The notes: generated by a model not told the origin, from the letters alone. DNA of 64,000 nucleotides from Aricia agestis (GCF_905147365.1 NC_056407.1:17219980-17283979), one strand, 5' to 3'; shown: positions 9,200 through 20,070, numbered from the stretch's first letter. Numbers and translations are program-made.

Positions 9200-10135
9200 A
9201 GCACCTGAACAGTGAACAGCCTCAACTCCAAAATACAGTTTACAATGGAGTTGAAGAAAGATAATTCCTTAGCCTTCTTGGATGTGTTAGTAATAAGGAA
9301 TCCTGATAGCACATTAGGTCATATCGCAAACCTACACACACAAACAGATATTTAAATGGTGATTCCCATCATCACCCAGCACAGTTAAGTACTGTTGGAA
9401 AGTATTTATTTCAAAGAGCGCGAGGAGTCTGCGATGAGCAGCATTTGGATACCGATCTTCATCATGTTGCACAAGTTCTACGCGACAATAAGCTTCGGGT
9501 ACCACGCAAACAGAGCAGCAAGTAGCAACCGAGTGAAGCCGGCACAATGGCGAGATTACCTGCATTTATAAAGGGAAATAATAATAAAGGGACCATTTAT
9601 AAAGGGAGTCACTGATAAAGTTAGCTACATTCTAAGGAAAGCTTCAATAAAAACATACTTGCCAAAAAGATCAGCCAATGTTTACCATCAGTAAAATGCA
9701 ACTTACCCCTTCAAGAATCTACAAACTCGACTGTGATGGTGGCCTCTCATATACAGGACAAACCAAAAGGGCCATCAAAACCCATTATCAAAACCCGAAC
9801 ACATTGCAGATGTCTAACACCGTAGGAACACCAAGTGCGCAATTTGTAAACACACACTGGATCAACCTCGCCATTACATAAGATTTGATAAGCCACAAGT
9901 ACTGGCAAAAGAAGCAAGATATCGCCCAAGAACGCGAGGCCATATAAATTAAAAAACACCCCAATTTTAACCGCGAAGATGGTTGGGTGCTGACATCTAG
10001 TTGGGATCCAGGGATAAACAATCTAAAGCACAAATCTGACACCTCGACTTCAAGACACTGTGAGTTCGTTCTGCGTAGATCGGAATGCAAACAAAAATTG
10101 ATGAATCTTCGGGTAGTTGATGAACTTTAATGATT
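9200..10135 (+). pseudogene. Penelope-like reverse transcriptase / GIY-YIG endonuclease pseudogene
   Basis: From about 9245 frames give FLDVLVIRNPDSTLGHIA, a motif of the RT end of Penelope polyproteins, then LNGDSHHHPAQLSTVG and CDEQHLDTDLHHVAQVLRDN up to about 9520. From about 9705 comes IYKLDCDGGLSYTGQTKRAI, matching the GIY-YIG pattern (Y.L.C....Y.GQT). Further pieces (DKPQVLAKEARYRPR, KHPNFNREDGW) match the end of the domain. Frameshifts and stops separate the parts, and the catalytic RT core is absent. Dead copy. Confidence 0.8.
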
Positions 10136-10149
10136 GGACACCTGTTACC

Positions 10150-10185
10150 TCAGTCTACGGCCGCTGTAAAGCAGCCGAAACGTCG
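10150..10185 (+). ncRNA. Degenerate hammerhead-like motif in the Penelope 3' region
   Basis: A strong stem-loop GCTG-TAAAG-CAGC is followed directly by CGAAACGTC. This resembles stem II, GAAA and the minimal palindromic stem III (ACGU) plus cleavage C of Penelope hammerheads. The first core strand reads CAGTCTACG instead of CTGATGA, so this copy should be inactive. Confidence 0.3.
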
Positions 10186-10434
10186 GGATAATAAAAGTGC
10201 TCCGCGACAAAATCCGTAAGTGTTTAAACCTTATAATATCATACACCGGATAACCTCGAGTCTCGACTTCCAACAAACCAAAACAAACGGGCGAATCTAC
10301 GCTAGTTGGGCGCGAGCTGTTCTGAGGACGCGAGTATGTCTCTTCTTCTGTAAGCAGCCTACTCGTTAGTTCTGTTTACTCTGCTCATAGTGACTAATGA
10401 CCTAAGTTCAATGAGGCTTACTTCAAAAATTTAA

Positions 10435-10707
10435 ATTGTGGCGGTATCTAGCATCTCGTGCCAGGGTATGTGGCTGTCGCGCTTCAGCTACCTTTGTGGC
10501 GGTATCTAGCTTCTCGTGCCAGGGTATGTGGCTGTCGCCCTTATGCTACCTTTGTGGCTGCTTCTAGCTTCTCGTGCCAGGGTATGTGGCTGTCGCGCTT
10601 CAGCTACCTTTGTGGCTGCTTCTAGCTTCTCGTGCCAGGGTATGTGGCTGTCGCGCTTCAGCTACCTTTGTGGCTGCTTCTAGCTTCTCGTGTCGCGCTT
10701 CAGCTAC
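10435..10707 (+). repeat. 58-bp minisatellite, about 4.5 copies
   Basis: Unit starts occur at about 10435, 10493, 10551, 10609 and 10667, an exact 58-bp period. The core is ctagcttctcgtgccagggt followed by atgtggctgtcgcgcttcag. Copies 1-2 share gcggtat where 3-5 have gctgctt. The last copy has lost its middle (ctcgtg joined to tcgcgctt). Confidence 0.9.
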
Positions 10708-11863
10708 AGCATAATCGATCGTCGTCTAAACGTTCCCTTATTACGTACTTGAACGTTGTTGCTAAAGATTTTAAGTTTAAACTGGACTTCGTTTAGACAA
10801 AAATAATGGAGTCTTACGGCGTAAAGCCACGAATCTTGCGGTTTAAAAATTCAGTGTGTATCCGAGAGGCGCGCGGCGACCGGCGGCGTTGCATTTTTCG
10901 AGAGTACTAAAGTCTGCTTCGTTTATATTAAAGAGCTCTATCTATTCGTTTTATCCGGGAAGAAATACGCTTTCACTCTTGTTTCTTTATACCGTCGCTT
11001 AAGCTCCACTTCAACTACACTGAACTAAAATCTTATTTGGTAGCTTAGCTTTTCGCATGGAAATTGTTGTGGCAAAGTATATTGTAAGATTAAAACTTGC
11101 AGATCTATTTTAAATGAAGTACTTACCTAGTTTAAAAGATTTTGATAAGTTTCATGTCATCGTTCCCTCTTATAAGAATACTTAACATGGTTTAATTTTT
11201 TAACTGGCAATAGGACATCCAAATTATTCTTATTCTACCTCATACTGGTAAGTACCTACCTACATTAAATTGGAGGCAAGGGGCCCTTTAACCAAAAAGC
11301 CATATTATGCTAGATTCGGCTCTGGAAGTGATAAGAAATATTTAAAACATTTTTGTAGGTTTGTTAAACTCCATTCCGAGACGTCAGCGTTTTTAAGAAC
11401 ATAAATCAATGACAAGAAAATAATGTTATAGACTTTTTTACAGAATTAGTTTCATTGATATTGGTGAATATCACGTGAAAAAAATAACGAGCCGTCAGTG
11501 CGCCGGGAGCGGGAGTGGAGTGTGGACTCGCATCGGCCTTCGATATATCAACGTAGACAGGACGAAAATTGGAGCGGACCCTTGTTAATGTCCCGCACTT
11601 AGTCCCTTCACCCATGTTCGTGATTATTTATTTAAGACCTATTGATACAGCTATTTCTTTGTACAAATACCACCTATGGAATATTGACGCGCCTCGTTCA
11701 GAATGCATATTATGTTTTCCTGGGTGTTTTGAAGGTAATTTAGGTTGTCCATAGTGAAATGGGACCTATTAGGAGTATTAGACCAGCATCTCCAGGTCGC
11801 TCGTCTTTCGTCTGGTCATTATAGTTAGTCATTATAATATAGTTAAGTACTTAAACATAGTTG
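10708..11863. other. Unique intergenic DNA
   Basis: No repeat family or credible exon seen. Short open frames on both strands near 11400-11750 overlap each other and show no motif or coding bias. Confidence 0.4.
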
Positions 11864-12110
11864 ACGAGCTTGTGCCCGCGGCTTCGCTCGCGTTAAGAGG
11901 TATTATTATATACAAACTTTTATCCCCTATTTGAACCCCTTGGGGTTGGAATTGATCAAAATCCTTTCTTAGCGGATGCCTACGTCATAACATCTACCTG
12001 CATGCCAAATTTCAGCCCAATCCGTCCAGTGGTTTGGGCAGTGGGCTGTGCGTTGATAGATCACTATGTCAATCAGTCAGTCAGTCACCTTTGAGTTTTA
12101 TATATATAGA
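11864..12110 (-). mobile_element. Lep1-like Helitron
   Basis: Minus strand starts TCTATATATATAAAACTCAA followed by aggtgactgactgac, and ends with gcgagcgaagccgcgggc then acaagCTCGT. This pattern fits the Lep1 Helitrons described from moths. Relatives are at 49653-50019 and 52698-52933. Confidence 0.65.
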
Positions 12111-12146
12111 TGATTAAAATATCTAATAATATTTTTATTTTGTATG

Positions 12147-12191
12147 CTGTGAAAGAGGCCTATGTCCAGCAGTGGACGACTATAGGCTGAT

Positions 12192-12227
<36 letters not shown>

Positions 12228-12228
12228 C
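12147..12228 (+). mobile_element. RTE-type LINE 3' tail with (GAT)n
   Basis: The text gaggcctatgtccagcagtg, then gacgactataggctgat and ten or so GAT units, is the typical 3' end of lepidopteran RTE elements. Only the tail is present (strong 5' truncation). Confidence 0.65.
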
Positions 12229-12697
12229 TGTGAAAACTGAATTTTCAATCTAAATTTCCACGAAGACTGATTTCAGAAACGCATTTACCCGTTACAAATG
12301 TTACTACACTTGTAGCAGTATAGCAGATTATGAAATATTTTTAACGCTTCAATCCCAAGCGGCCTGATCAGGCCACAATAACAATAATTGAATAGCTATT
12401 GTGTCTGGGTTTCCCAGGATCGAGGTAAGTATAAAAATTTAAAAGAAAAATATGTTTCAAATAAAACTAGTGTTTATAATTCCAGAACATTGTATCATCC
12501 CGGGTCATTCGCCGGTCAAGAGGGCTGGTGCCTGGTGGTGAGTGGACCGACACGAGCGTGACTCCGCATCAGGAAGCTAAAACAAAGCTTCATGCTCCGC
12601 ATCACGGATCACCTACACAGTACACTCTCCGCGTACGTGAAAACAAATAATAAATAGAACAACCTCCTTAATGGAAGTCGGTTTACTGATGCCGTAA
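12229..12697. other. Unassigned intergenic DNA
   Basis: Nothing recognised; ends in a scrap of a CCGACTTCC-type repeat at 12660-12682 (cctccttaatggaagtcggt). Confidence 0.35.
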
Positions 12698-12840
12698 TCA
12701 TACTAATATTATAAATGCGAAAGTGTGTCTATCTGATAACTCTTCACGCCCAAACCACTGAACCGATTTTGCTAAAAGGTACGGATATACTTACTTTGAG
12801 TCCCGGGAAAGGTCAAAGGACATAATTATGACATACTTTT
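12698..12840 (+). mobile_element. Helitron (family E) 5' fragment
   Basis: It starts TCATACTAATATTATAAATG, then gcgaaagtgtgtctatctg and the ccgattttgctaaaa region. Other copies are at 26379-26947, 43045-43281 and 58681-58853. The 3' end is missing. Confidence 0.6.
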
Positions 12841-12986
12841 TGGAACGTAGTTCAAACTTTCAGGCTACCCTGAAAAAGTTGTAACGACACTTTTTTATGG
12901 GAACAAATATAATGACCAAATAAAGTCTAAAATTGCAATACTACCAGCTATTTTAGTCATAACAACACTTCAAATTGTAATCGAAC

Positions 12987-13093
12987 ACCAAATATAGTAA
13001 ATTACCACCAAACATAGTAAATGATCACCAAATATAATAAATGATCACTAAATATAGTAAATGATCACCAAATATAGAAATGATCACCAAATC
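12987..13093 (+). repeat. 20-bp minisatellite, about 5 copies
   Basis: Unit accaaatatagtaaatgatc repeated with one or two changes per copy; the fifth is 19 bp. Confidence 0.85.
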
Positions 13094-13174
13094 CTTCTAA
13101 GCCAATCAATGCAATATTTCTGTCCAAATAAATCACTACGATTGACAAAACATGTAAGCATAATATTAGCAAAA

Positions 13175-13800
13175 TAGTCGGCCAAGTGTACTTATGCCAT
13201 TATATCGAGCAAAAAAGGCCAATAAAATAACGTATTTACGTTTATACGTGGGAGAGCCATGCTTCGGCACGAATGGGTCGGCTCGACCGGAGAAATACCA
13301 CGTTCTCACAGAAAACTGGCGTGAAACAGCGCTAGCGCTGTTTCACGCCGAGTGAGTGAGTTTACCGGAGGCCCAATCCCCTACCCTATTCCCTTCCCTA
13401 CCCTCCCCAATTCCTTTCCCATCCCTACCCTCCCCTATTACCCTATTCCCTCTTAAAAGGCCGGCAACGCACCTGCAGCTCTTCTGATGCTGCGAGTGTC
13501 CATGGGCGACGGAAGTTGCTTTCCATCAGGTGACCCGTTTGCTCGATTGCCCCCTTATTTCATAAAAAAAAAAAAGTTTGTTATTTTATTGGTATATTTT
13601 ATTATATATTTAAGGGAGCCCCCCTTAAATAATAATTTTATTTTGTTTTAGTACTTGTTGTTATAGCGGCAACAGATATACACAATCTGTAAAATTTTTA
13701 GAAGTCTAGATGGAGCGGTTCTTGAGATACAGCCTAGGCCCTAGAGAAAGACAGACGGAAAGACATCCAAGTCTCAGTAATAGAGTCCCGTTTTTAGGGT
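13175..13800 (+). repeat. AGTGCGAGTCGG-type repeat split by a SINE-like element
   Basis: The left part runs to 13243 (ending in the atcgagcaaaaaaggcc landmark) and the right part resumes at 13576 and ends near gtcccgttttt. The A-tailed element at 13244-13575 interrupts it; GTTT occurs on both sides as a probable short target duplication. Confidence 0.7.
13244..13575 (+). mobile_element. A-tailed SINE-like element (family S), near full length
   Basis: It starts atacgtgggagagccatgct, passes ggctcgaccggagaaatacc, gtgaaacagcgctagcgctg, a C/T-rich (ccctaccctattccc)n tract and aggccggcaacgcacctgca, and ends ttatttcataaa with an A-run. ggctcgaccgg resembles a pol III B box. Nine or ten copies occur in the window in both orientations. 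5' truncation at 20881 and the A-tails support retrotransposition. Confidence 0.75.
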
Positions 13801-13872
13801 TCCATACCCAAAGGGTACAAACGGGACTCTTTTACTAAGACTTCGATGTCTGTCTGTCCGTCTATCTGTCTT
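13793..13872 (-). repeat. Inverted end fragment of the AGTGCGAGTCGG repeat
   Basis: Directly after the plus-strand copy ends, the same 3' end is repeated in reverse (agggttccatacccaaaggg through the cagacagac region), giving a tail-to-tail pair able to fold back. Confidence 0.65.
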
Positions 13873-13885
13873 TTTCTCTTGAATA

Positions 13886-14035
13886 GGATATATACAAGAA
13901 TTGCTCGTTTAAAGATATAAGATAAGAAATAACTTCGTTCCATTCGGGTGTCCCTTGACACCTCTCAAGTTTTTTATTCCGAAAATATGTACGGTTCCCG
14001 GGCAATAAAAGAATTTTGGCGCAACGGAGTTGCGG
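13886..14035. mobile_element. Pieces of two Helitrons and a cttgacacc repeat
   Basis: 13886-13927 is a family C 5' end (minus). 13931-13972 carries ttcgggtgtcccttgacacc, also at 39652-39690. 13985-14035 carries the family E 3' hairpin region (ttggcgcaacggagttgcgg) on the plus strand. Confidence 0.45.
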
Positions 14036-14518
14036 GCCTTTATCTGGTATACAATAATTATAATAAGCTGTGTCGGCATAATAATTATTATTAAAGTTAC
14101 TATATTTTACCAACCAAAATTAAAAATTAATAATAATAATAATATAAATAACTTTTGTACAATTATATTTAATGTATGCTGCATAAGTAATTTTAAATGT
14201 CTGTACCTATTGAATTTTATGACGAGCCTCATGGAGTCATGGAGCATAGTGAGTTCGCAACAGTTTATGTGAAGCACAAAAAGTAGGAAAGCAGCAATGT
14301 ATAAGAAGCAAGAAGCTACAACAATACATTACTTAGCGAGTTTGACCCGACCCGAGTTTCGCTTGTGTTTAAATTGCCTGAGCAGAAACTTTTTTGGCGA
14401 TAAAATCTATTTAAAATCAGTCCCGAAGAATAAAACTTTGACTATGTAAGCATTAAACAATATTTAACGCTTATATATCGAACAAAACTGTGCTATAATA
14501 TAGCTATAGTAGTATAAT
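14036..14518. other. Unassigned AT-rich DNA with (AAT)n
   Basis: A short (aat)n run at about 14128-14146; nothing else recognised. Confidence 0.35.
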
Positions 14519-14915
14519 CTATATACTGCTATACTTACATATTATAATAAAACAAAGTCCCTCATGTCCCTTTGTTCCTTTAATCTTTAAAACTACGCAA
14601 CGGATTTTGACGATTCTTTCAGTGTTAGATAGCCCATTTATCGAGGAAGGCTATAGGCTATATTTTATCACGCATAGACTAATAGGAGCGAAGAAATAGT
14701 GGAAAATGTGTAAGAAACAGGGAAAATTATTTGAAAGGGCTAACTTGAGCGCGCTAATCTCAGGAACTACTGATCCGATTTAAAATTTTTTTCAGTGTTA
14801 GATAGCCCATTAGCTAAAGGCTATATTTTATCACGCTAAGACTAATAGGAGAATGTTGAAATGTGGAAAAAACGGGGGAATATTATTTGTCCCGGAAAAA
14901 TGTGCGGTTCTCACA
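14519..14915 (+). mobile_element. Helitron family D-like copy, 3' end lost
   Basis: It shares the family D internal unit (gcgctaatctcaggaactac, tcagtgttagatagcccat) but has a different 5' opening (tcatgtccctttgttccttt). It lies just upstream of the large copy at 14969. Confidence 0.5.
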
Positions 14916-14968
14916 CAATATACTTTTCTGATTTGCGCGTAAACGATTCAATCGATGTAGTATTGTAA

Positions 14969-15995
14969 TCTATACTAATATTATAATTCTGCAGAGTTTG
15001 TTAGTTTGTTTGTTTGTTTGTTTGAACGCGCTAATCTCAGGAACTACTGATCCGATTTGAAAAATTCTTTCAGTGTTAGATAGCCCATTTATCGAGGAAG
15101 GCTATAGGCTATATTTTATCACGCTAAGACTAATATAAACGAAGAAATAGAGGAAAATGTGGAGAAAACGGGGGGAAATTATTTGAAAGGGCTTATTTGA
15201 ACGCGCTAATCTCAGGAACTACTAGTCCGATTTGAAAAATTCTTTCAGTGTTAGATAGCCCATTGATTGAGGAAGGCTATATGCTATATTTTATTACGCT
15301 AAAACTAATGGGAGCGAAGAAATACAGAAAAATGTGAAAAAAATGGGGGAAATTATTTGAAAGGGCTTATTTGAACGCGCTAATCTCAGGAACTACTGGT
15401 CCGATTTGAAAAATTCTTTCAGTGTTAGATAGCCCATTGTTCAAGAAAGGTTATAGGCTATATTTTATCACGCTAAGACAAATAAGAGCAAAGAAATAAA
15501 GGAAAGTGTGAAAAAAAGGGGGGAAATTATTTGAAAGGGCTTATTTGAACGCGCTAATCTCAGGAACTACTGGTCCGATTTGAAAAATTCTTTCAGTGTT
15601 AGATAGCCTATTTATCAAGAAAGGCCATAGGTTATATTTTACTATTCTAAAACTAATAGGAGCGAAGTAATAGAGGAAAATGTGGAAAAAACGTAGGAAA
15701 TTATATGAAATTGCTTATTATCTTAAGGTTCTTAAGAACTACTGGAGCAATTTTTATGTTATTTGGCAAACATGAAGAATAGACCACGTTAAGGGACATA
15801 GGCTATTTTTTGCGGGAAAATGTACGGTCGCCTGAAATTCCTAAATTACGCAAGCGAACCCGCGCGGAACATCTATACTTATATAACAAAATCGTAGGAA
15901 AGTCAACGCTGTACATTGAATATTTTTGTACAACAAATAATACTTGGGACGTGATCTACTATACTAACGCGGACGAAGTCGCGGGCAACAGCTAG
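14969..15995 (+). mobile_element. Helitron family D with four internal 174-bp tandem repeats
   Basis: It starts TCTATACTAATATTATAATT and ends gcggacgaagtcgcgggc, aacagCTAG. The internal unit beginning gaacgcgctaatctcaggaa recurs at 15024, 15199, 15373 and 15547, a spacing of 174-175 bp; copies differ by point changes (aggctata versus atgctata). The short copy at 8602-9083 has one unit. It is non-coding. Confidence 0.8.
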
Positions 15996-16867
15996 TGTAA
16001 TGTATAATGCTCAAAGACGAGTCTTTAATGTACATTACACGCGAATGCTCCCGGTTAGGGAACACCTTATTATGGCAATTGGAAGTAGAGTGTAGTAATT
16101 TTGATTAAAATTAAAAGTATATCATTGGATTTTGTTGAATTTATTGCATCTGAGTGCACCTAATTGTTTGTGTAATATATTTTTGCACAACAACCGTATA
16201 GGGTGTGATAAGTTTTGTTGTTTAAAGTACTGAAATCTTTGTGTTAAATAATGTCTCAAATAATAATTGTATGACCTTAATAAGTAAGTACTCGAGTTTG
16301 CATTACAAAAAATATGTTTATTAGAACACTGAGATACCGAAGTTTGTAAGTAGGTCGGCATAAACACTTCGTTACTAGATACGGGCAGCCGGCAGCCAGC
16401 AGTCGGCAGCAAACACGGCAACGCTCTTGCGAGCTGAACTTCCACCAACTCACATATTTACTTCCCTATTACTTCAATGTCATTTTAATTAGCTCAATAA
16501 TATGAATGATATTCGGAGATATTAATATCACCTTAGGACAGAGTAGATTAAAGAAATTGATATTTCAATTTGTAAAACTTATTGCGGATGATGTGACAAG
16601 AAAAATCCTCATCGGTACTAAAATTAGCATAAACGGCTATTTATATTGAATTTAGTATGGATATAATAATGACGACAAAAGACATAGGATATTTTTTGTT
16701 TCAGAAAAATGTACGGTTTCCGCGTGATAAAAGAATTAAGGCGCAACGGAGTTGAGCATTTTGTAGTAAAGTTTCAATTTTTTGAAACTTCTTTAGCGGC
16801 GTTGAGCACTTTTGTGGGATGGGTAAAAACTGTGAAAACCGTAAGACGGTTGAAGAGTAGTGTTGTA
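15996..16867. other. Mostly unassigned DNA, with a decayed Helitron E 3' end at 16705-16760
   Basis: 16705-16760 (aaaatgtacggtttccgcgt, then ggcgcaacggagttg) is a decayed family E end. An open frame on the minus strand at 16122-16448 has no recognisable motif and I do not call it a gene. Confidence 0.35.
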
Positions 16868-17216
16868 ACATCAAAATCGATTAATCGAACAATCGATTGT
16901 CGATATTTTTTAATCGATTGTGTTTGATCGATTGTTGGGTTCGATTAATAAAAAAAATCGATTTTTTAAAAATCGATTTTCATAAAAAATGGGTTAAATA
17001 TTTAATCGATTATAAGGGTTTCATATTATTAAAAAAAAACGATTTTTTAAAAATTGATTTTCAAAAAAAATGGGTTAAAATATTTTTAAGGGTTTCGATT
17101 AATTAAAAAAATCGTTTTTCATAAAAAATGGGTTAAAAATTTAATCGATTGTAAGGGTTTCGATTAATTAAAAAAAACGATTTTTTGAAAATCGATTTTC
17201 ATAAAAAATGGGTTAA
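16868..17216 (+). repeat. AT-rich ATCGATTTT tandem repeat
   Basis: The block ataaaaaatgggttaaa recurs with gggtt at 16991, 17072, 17130 and 17210 (spacing 81, 58, 80 bp); the short interval lacks the aatcgattttttaaaaatcg part. Between them are many ATCGAT palindromes. It starts in an even denser ATCGAT cluster at 16868-16945. Confidence 0.8.
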
Positions 17217-17847
17217 AAAAAATAATGCACAACGTTAATAATCAAGTTTTCTCTTCTGCCGGCACTCCCGGAGTGCAACCCGTCTTTTTATTTTTTTTAT
17301 TGCATAAATTAAATAGCACATTCTCCAAGCAAAAAATCCAACCTACATTCGAAATGCATAACAATGAACCCCGCTCGAAGTTGATAAATTTAAAAAGGAC
17401 GAATTCAATTATTGTAGAATGGAGTAGAATGAGATGGGGGGTCATAAAGGGACTTTCGAGTTATTTGGGTATATTCGAGTATGGCCATCGGTAATAAGTC
17501 GGTATCGGAGGAGTCGCGGCTGCCAAACTCCAAAGGGTTCGGTAATCCGTCCATCACACTATGCAAATTGAATCACGTCCTTGCGAGTGTCTTCCGACCG
17601 TGCCGCCCCCCACCCCACATAATACGGCGGCTTTCGACGAATGTATAACATATCCCGCCTTGTTATTTTTGATGTTGACCCCGTATTTTGCGACACTGAT
17701 TTGTTTTTTTTTTTTCAAAAATGTTCCATTCTTAAAATATGACATGCGGATACAATTTTTTAAAATTCGAACTGGGTGCATGAACACCTACTGAGTGACT
17801 GAAAGGTCTAAAAACTTTGCACACAATATGATCATGTAAATAAAAAT
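17217..17847. other. Unique intergenic DNA
   Basis: Open frames exist on both strands at 17225-17500 and 17555-17795, but they mirror each other, lack start context and motifs, and look like chance. Moderately GC-balanced sequence around 17500-17640 could be conserved non-coding DNA. Confidence 0.35.
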
Positions 17848-18611
17848 ATCGGCCAAGTGCGAGTCGGACTCGCGCACGAAGGGTTCCGTACTGTTATACA
17901 AACATAGACCAAAAATTGTTTTTTTTTTTAATGAAATAAGGGGGCAAACGAGCAAACGGGTCACCTGATGGAAAGCAACTTCCGTCGCCCATGGACACTC
18001 GCAGCATCAGAAGAGCTGCAGGTGCGTTGCCGGCCTTTGAAGAGGGAATAGGGTAATAGGGGAGGGTGGGGATGGGAAGGGAAGGGAATAGGGGAGGGTA
18101 GGAAAGGGAATAGGGTAGGGGATTGGGCCTCCGGTAAACTCACTCACTCGGCGAAACACAGCGCAAGCGCTGTTTCACGCCGGTTTTCTGTGAGAACGTG
18201 GTATTTCTCCGGTCGAGCCGGCCCATTCGTGCCGAAGCATGGCTCTCCCACGTATTGTGTTTTTGTATGGGTATTGGGAGCCCCCTTAAATTTTTATTTT
18301 ATTTTAAAATTATTCTTAAATATTGAATTAGACTTAATAATATAATTAAGGCCTGTGTGAAAATATCAAGTGCCTACCTGTTGCCATTATTGATATCGAG
18401 CAAAAAAGGCAAAAAAAATCATGTTTGTTGTATGGGAGCCCCCTTTAAATATTAATTTTATTTTGTTTTTAGTATTTTTTGTTATAGCGGCAACAGATAT
18501 ACACAATCTGTGAAAATTTCAGAACTAGCTATAGTGGTTCTACAGATACAGCCTGGAGACAGACAGACGGACAGACCGACATCGAAGTCTCATGAATAGG
18601 GTCCCGTTTTT
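17848..18611 (+). repeat. AGTGCGAGTCGG-type repeat split by a SINE-like element
   Basis: Left part 17848-17918 (atcggccaagtgcgagtcgg to accaaaaattg); right part 18256-18611 (tgtttttgtatggg to agggtcccgttttt). The break is exactly where the intact copy at 4651-5077 reads aaaagttgtgtttttgtatg. Confidence 0.75.
17919..18255 (-). mobile_element. A-tailed SINE-like element (family S)
   Basis: T-run at 17919-17929 (A-tail on the minus strand), aatgaaataagggggcaaac, then the full family to tctcccacgtat. ATTGT or TTGT is repeated on both sides. It is nested in the repeat at 17848-18611. Confidence 0.75.
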
Positions 18612-19951
18612 TTAGCTTCTTATTAAATTTAATGTCTTACAATGTACATTGTCTATATTATATTTTTATTAGCGTGTAATAAATAACAATGTACTTACTT
18701 AATTCTACGATTCTTATCGAAGATAGATTTGCAGTGTGCGGCGATCGGTGACATAATACGGATAAAATATGATCTTATTACGTCGAGCGGGAACTTGTAT
18801 CAGGCATCAATAGTTGTCCAACAAAGAGGGAGTTGGATCCGTTCGAAATTCGAATCGCGAGCGAACTACAGCCGCTTTGTGGGGAACAATGCGCGCAGAT
18901 AACGTTCTTTATGGAACTTATTGCGAGGCGGGAGATACCAACTTTGCACAATTATCGCCGATTTAGATTTGCCGCCGGCCATTTTGTGTGTAAATTGCAT
19001 TAACTACGAGTAAATACAATATATTTAGGTACCATTCTTGCTGGTTTCCCCGCACCCTGTAAAAGAGCGACCACCGTCGAACACTACTTACAAGAGGTCT
19101 TACGGCCGCACACGTTAGACACACTATGATTACTTATGAGGGCGACTAACCCAAAAAATCAAACATCGTCCTTCTCTCTTCACACTCACGCTCGTCTTTC
19201 ATTTGCCAGGTGAAAAAGGACGACGCGGATTCCTCGCCAAATTAGTCTTTTCTCAATAACTCGATAAATATACAACATTTTAAAAATCCGCTAGTTCGGT
19301 TTCTCAATGATAGATAGATGGCGCCCGTGTCCATTGCATACATTGCACATTATGGTAGCGGGGGCCCTGTAGTAAATATTTATTAAGTATATTTAAATTA
19401 ATAAATCATGAAATCTCTTCGAGTGCGAGTATCTAACCGTTGTCGGCGACAAAGCATATTCGCGCTGCTTGTAAAAATATTGGTATGTAAATGATCTTAT
19501 ATAACTGGGTACAGCTTTGAGAATGCGCAAGGATAGTTTGAAAAACATTATACACCATCGCCGAGAGGAAATCTCGCCGGTACTCGGAACTATTTAGAAT
19601 TGCTAAACAACAAACCGAAGATACAATTTTCCAGTGTTTTGTAGCTTTTAAACCGGCATAAGAAATGAACTCGCCGGCGCGGCGCGGCGCGGCGGGTGGA
19701 AGCGATTGCAATTAACGAAAAGAATACACTTTCTTATGTAACTTTATGTATTTTAGTACAGCTACTGTAGTGTATTGATAAATAAAAATAATATGCCCCG
19801 CCTACTTGGGAGAGTAGTAGTGGTCGTCTTCGGTCTGACGATCACTTGTTCTATCAGCTACGAGCCCGAGTGGTGGTGTTGAGTGATATAACAATATTCT
19901 GTGTTTTACTCTCCCTACAAGAATGTACAAATTGGACAGCTACTAAAAATA
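18612..19951. other. Unique intergenic DNA with GC-rich patches
   Basis: No element recognised. 18830-19010 and 19660-19700 (gcgcggcgcggcgcggcggg) are GC-rich against an AT-rich background. No exon is supported. Confidence 0.35.
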
Positions 19952-20070
19952 CATTTTTTTTGTATAAAATTAGGAGAAACAAGCGAACAGGTCGCTGATG
20001 GAACCACCGTCGCCCGTGAACGACATCATCAATAGAGTTGTATGTGCGTTGCCGGCCTTTAAATAATACG
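19952..20070 (-). mobile_element. Old, diverged copy of SINE-like family S
   Basis: ttttttttgtataaaattag, caagcgaacaggtcgctgat, cgtcgcccgtgaac and gtgcgttgccggcctttaaa line up with the A-tail end of family S with many changes. Confidence 0.5.

Larger units (their letters stand above)
9150..10242 (+). mobile_element. Penelope-like retroelement, 5'-truncated, with 34-bp terminal inverted repeats
   Basis: Bases 9150-9183 and 10209-10242 are exact reverse complements (34 bp, starting atgatattataaggtttaaa). Between them lie the end of a reverse transcriptase and a GIY-YIG-like segment on the plus strand. Inverted terminal copies are a known feature of Penelope-like elements. A 14-bp direct repeat (catacaccggataa) at 8439-8452 and 10240-10253 brackets both this element and the Helitrons to its left. 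Confidence 0.75.

Noticed and set aside
10435..10707. CRISPR-like array (regular repeats)
   Set aside because: The repeats are directly adjacent 58-bp units without unique spacers, in a eukaryotic genome.
16122..16448. 108-codon minus-strand frame
   Set aside because: No motif, AT-driven composition and no supporting exon structure.
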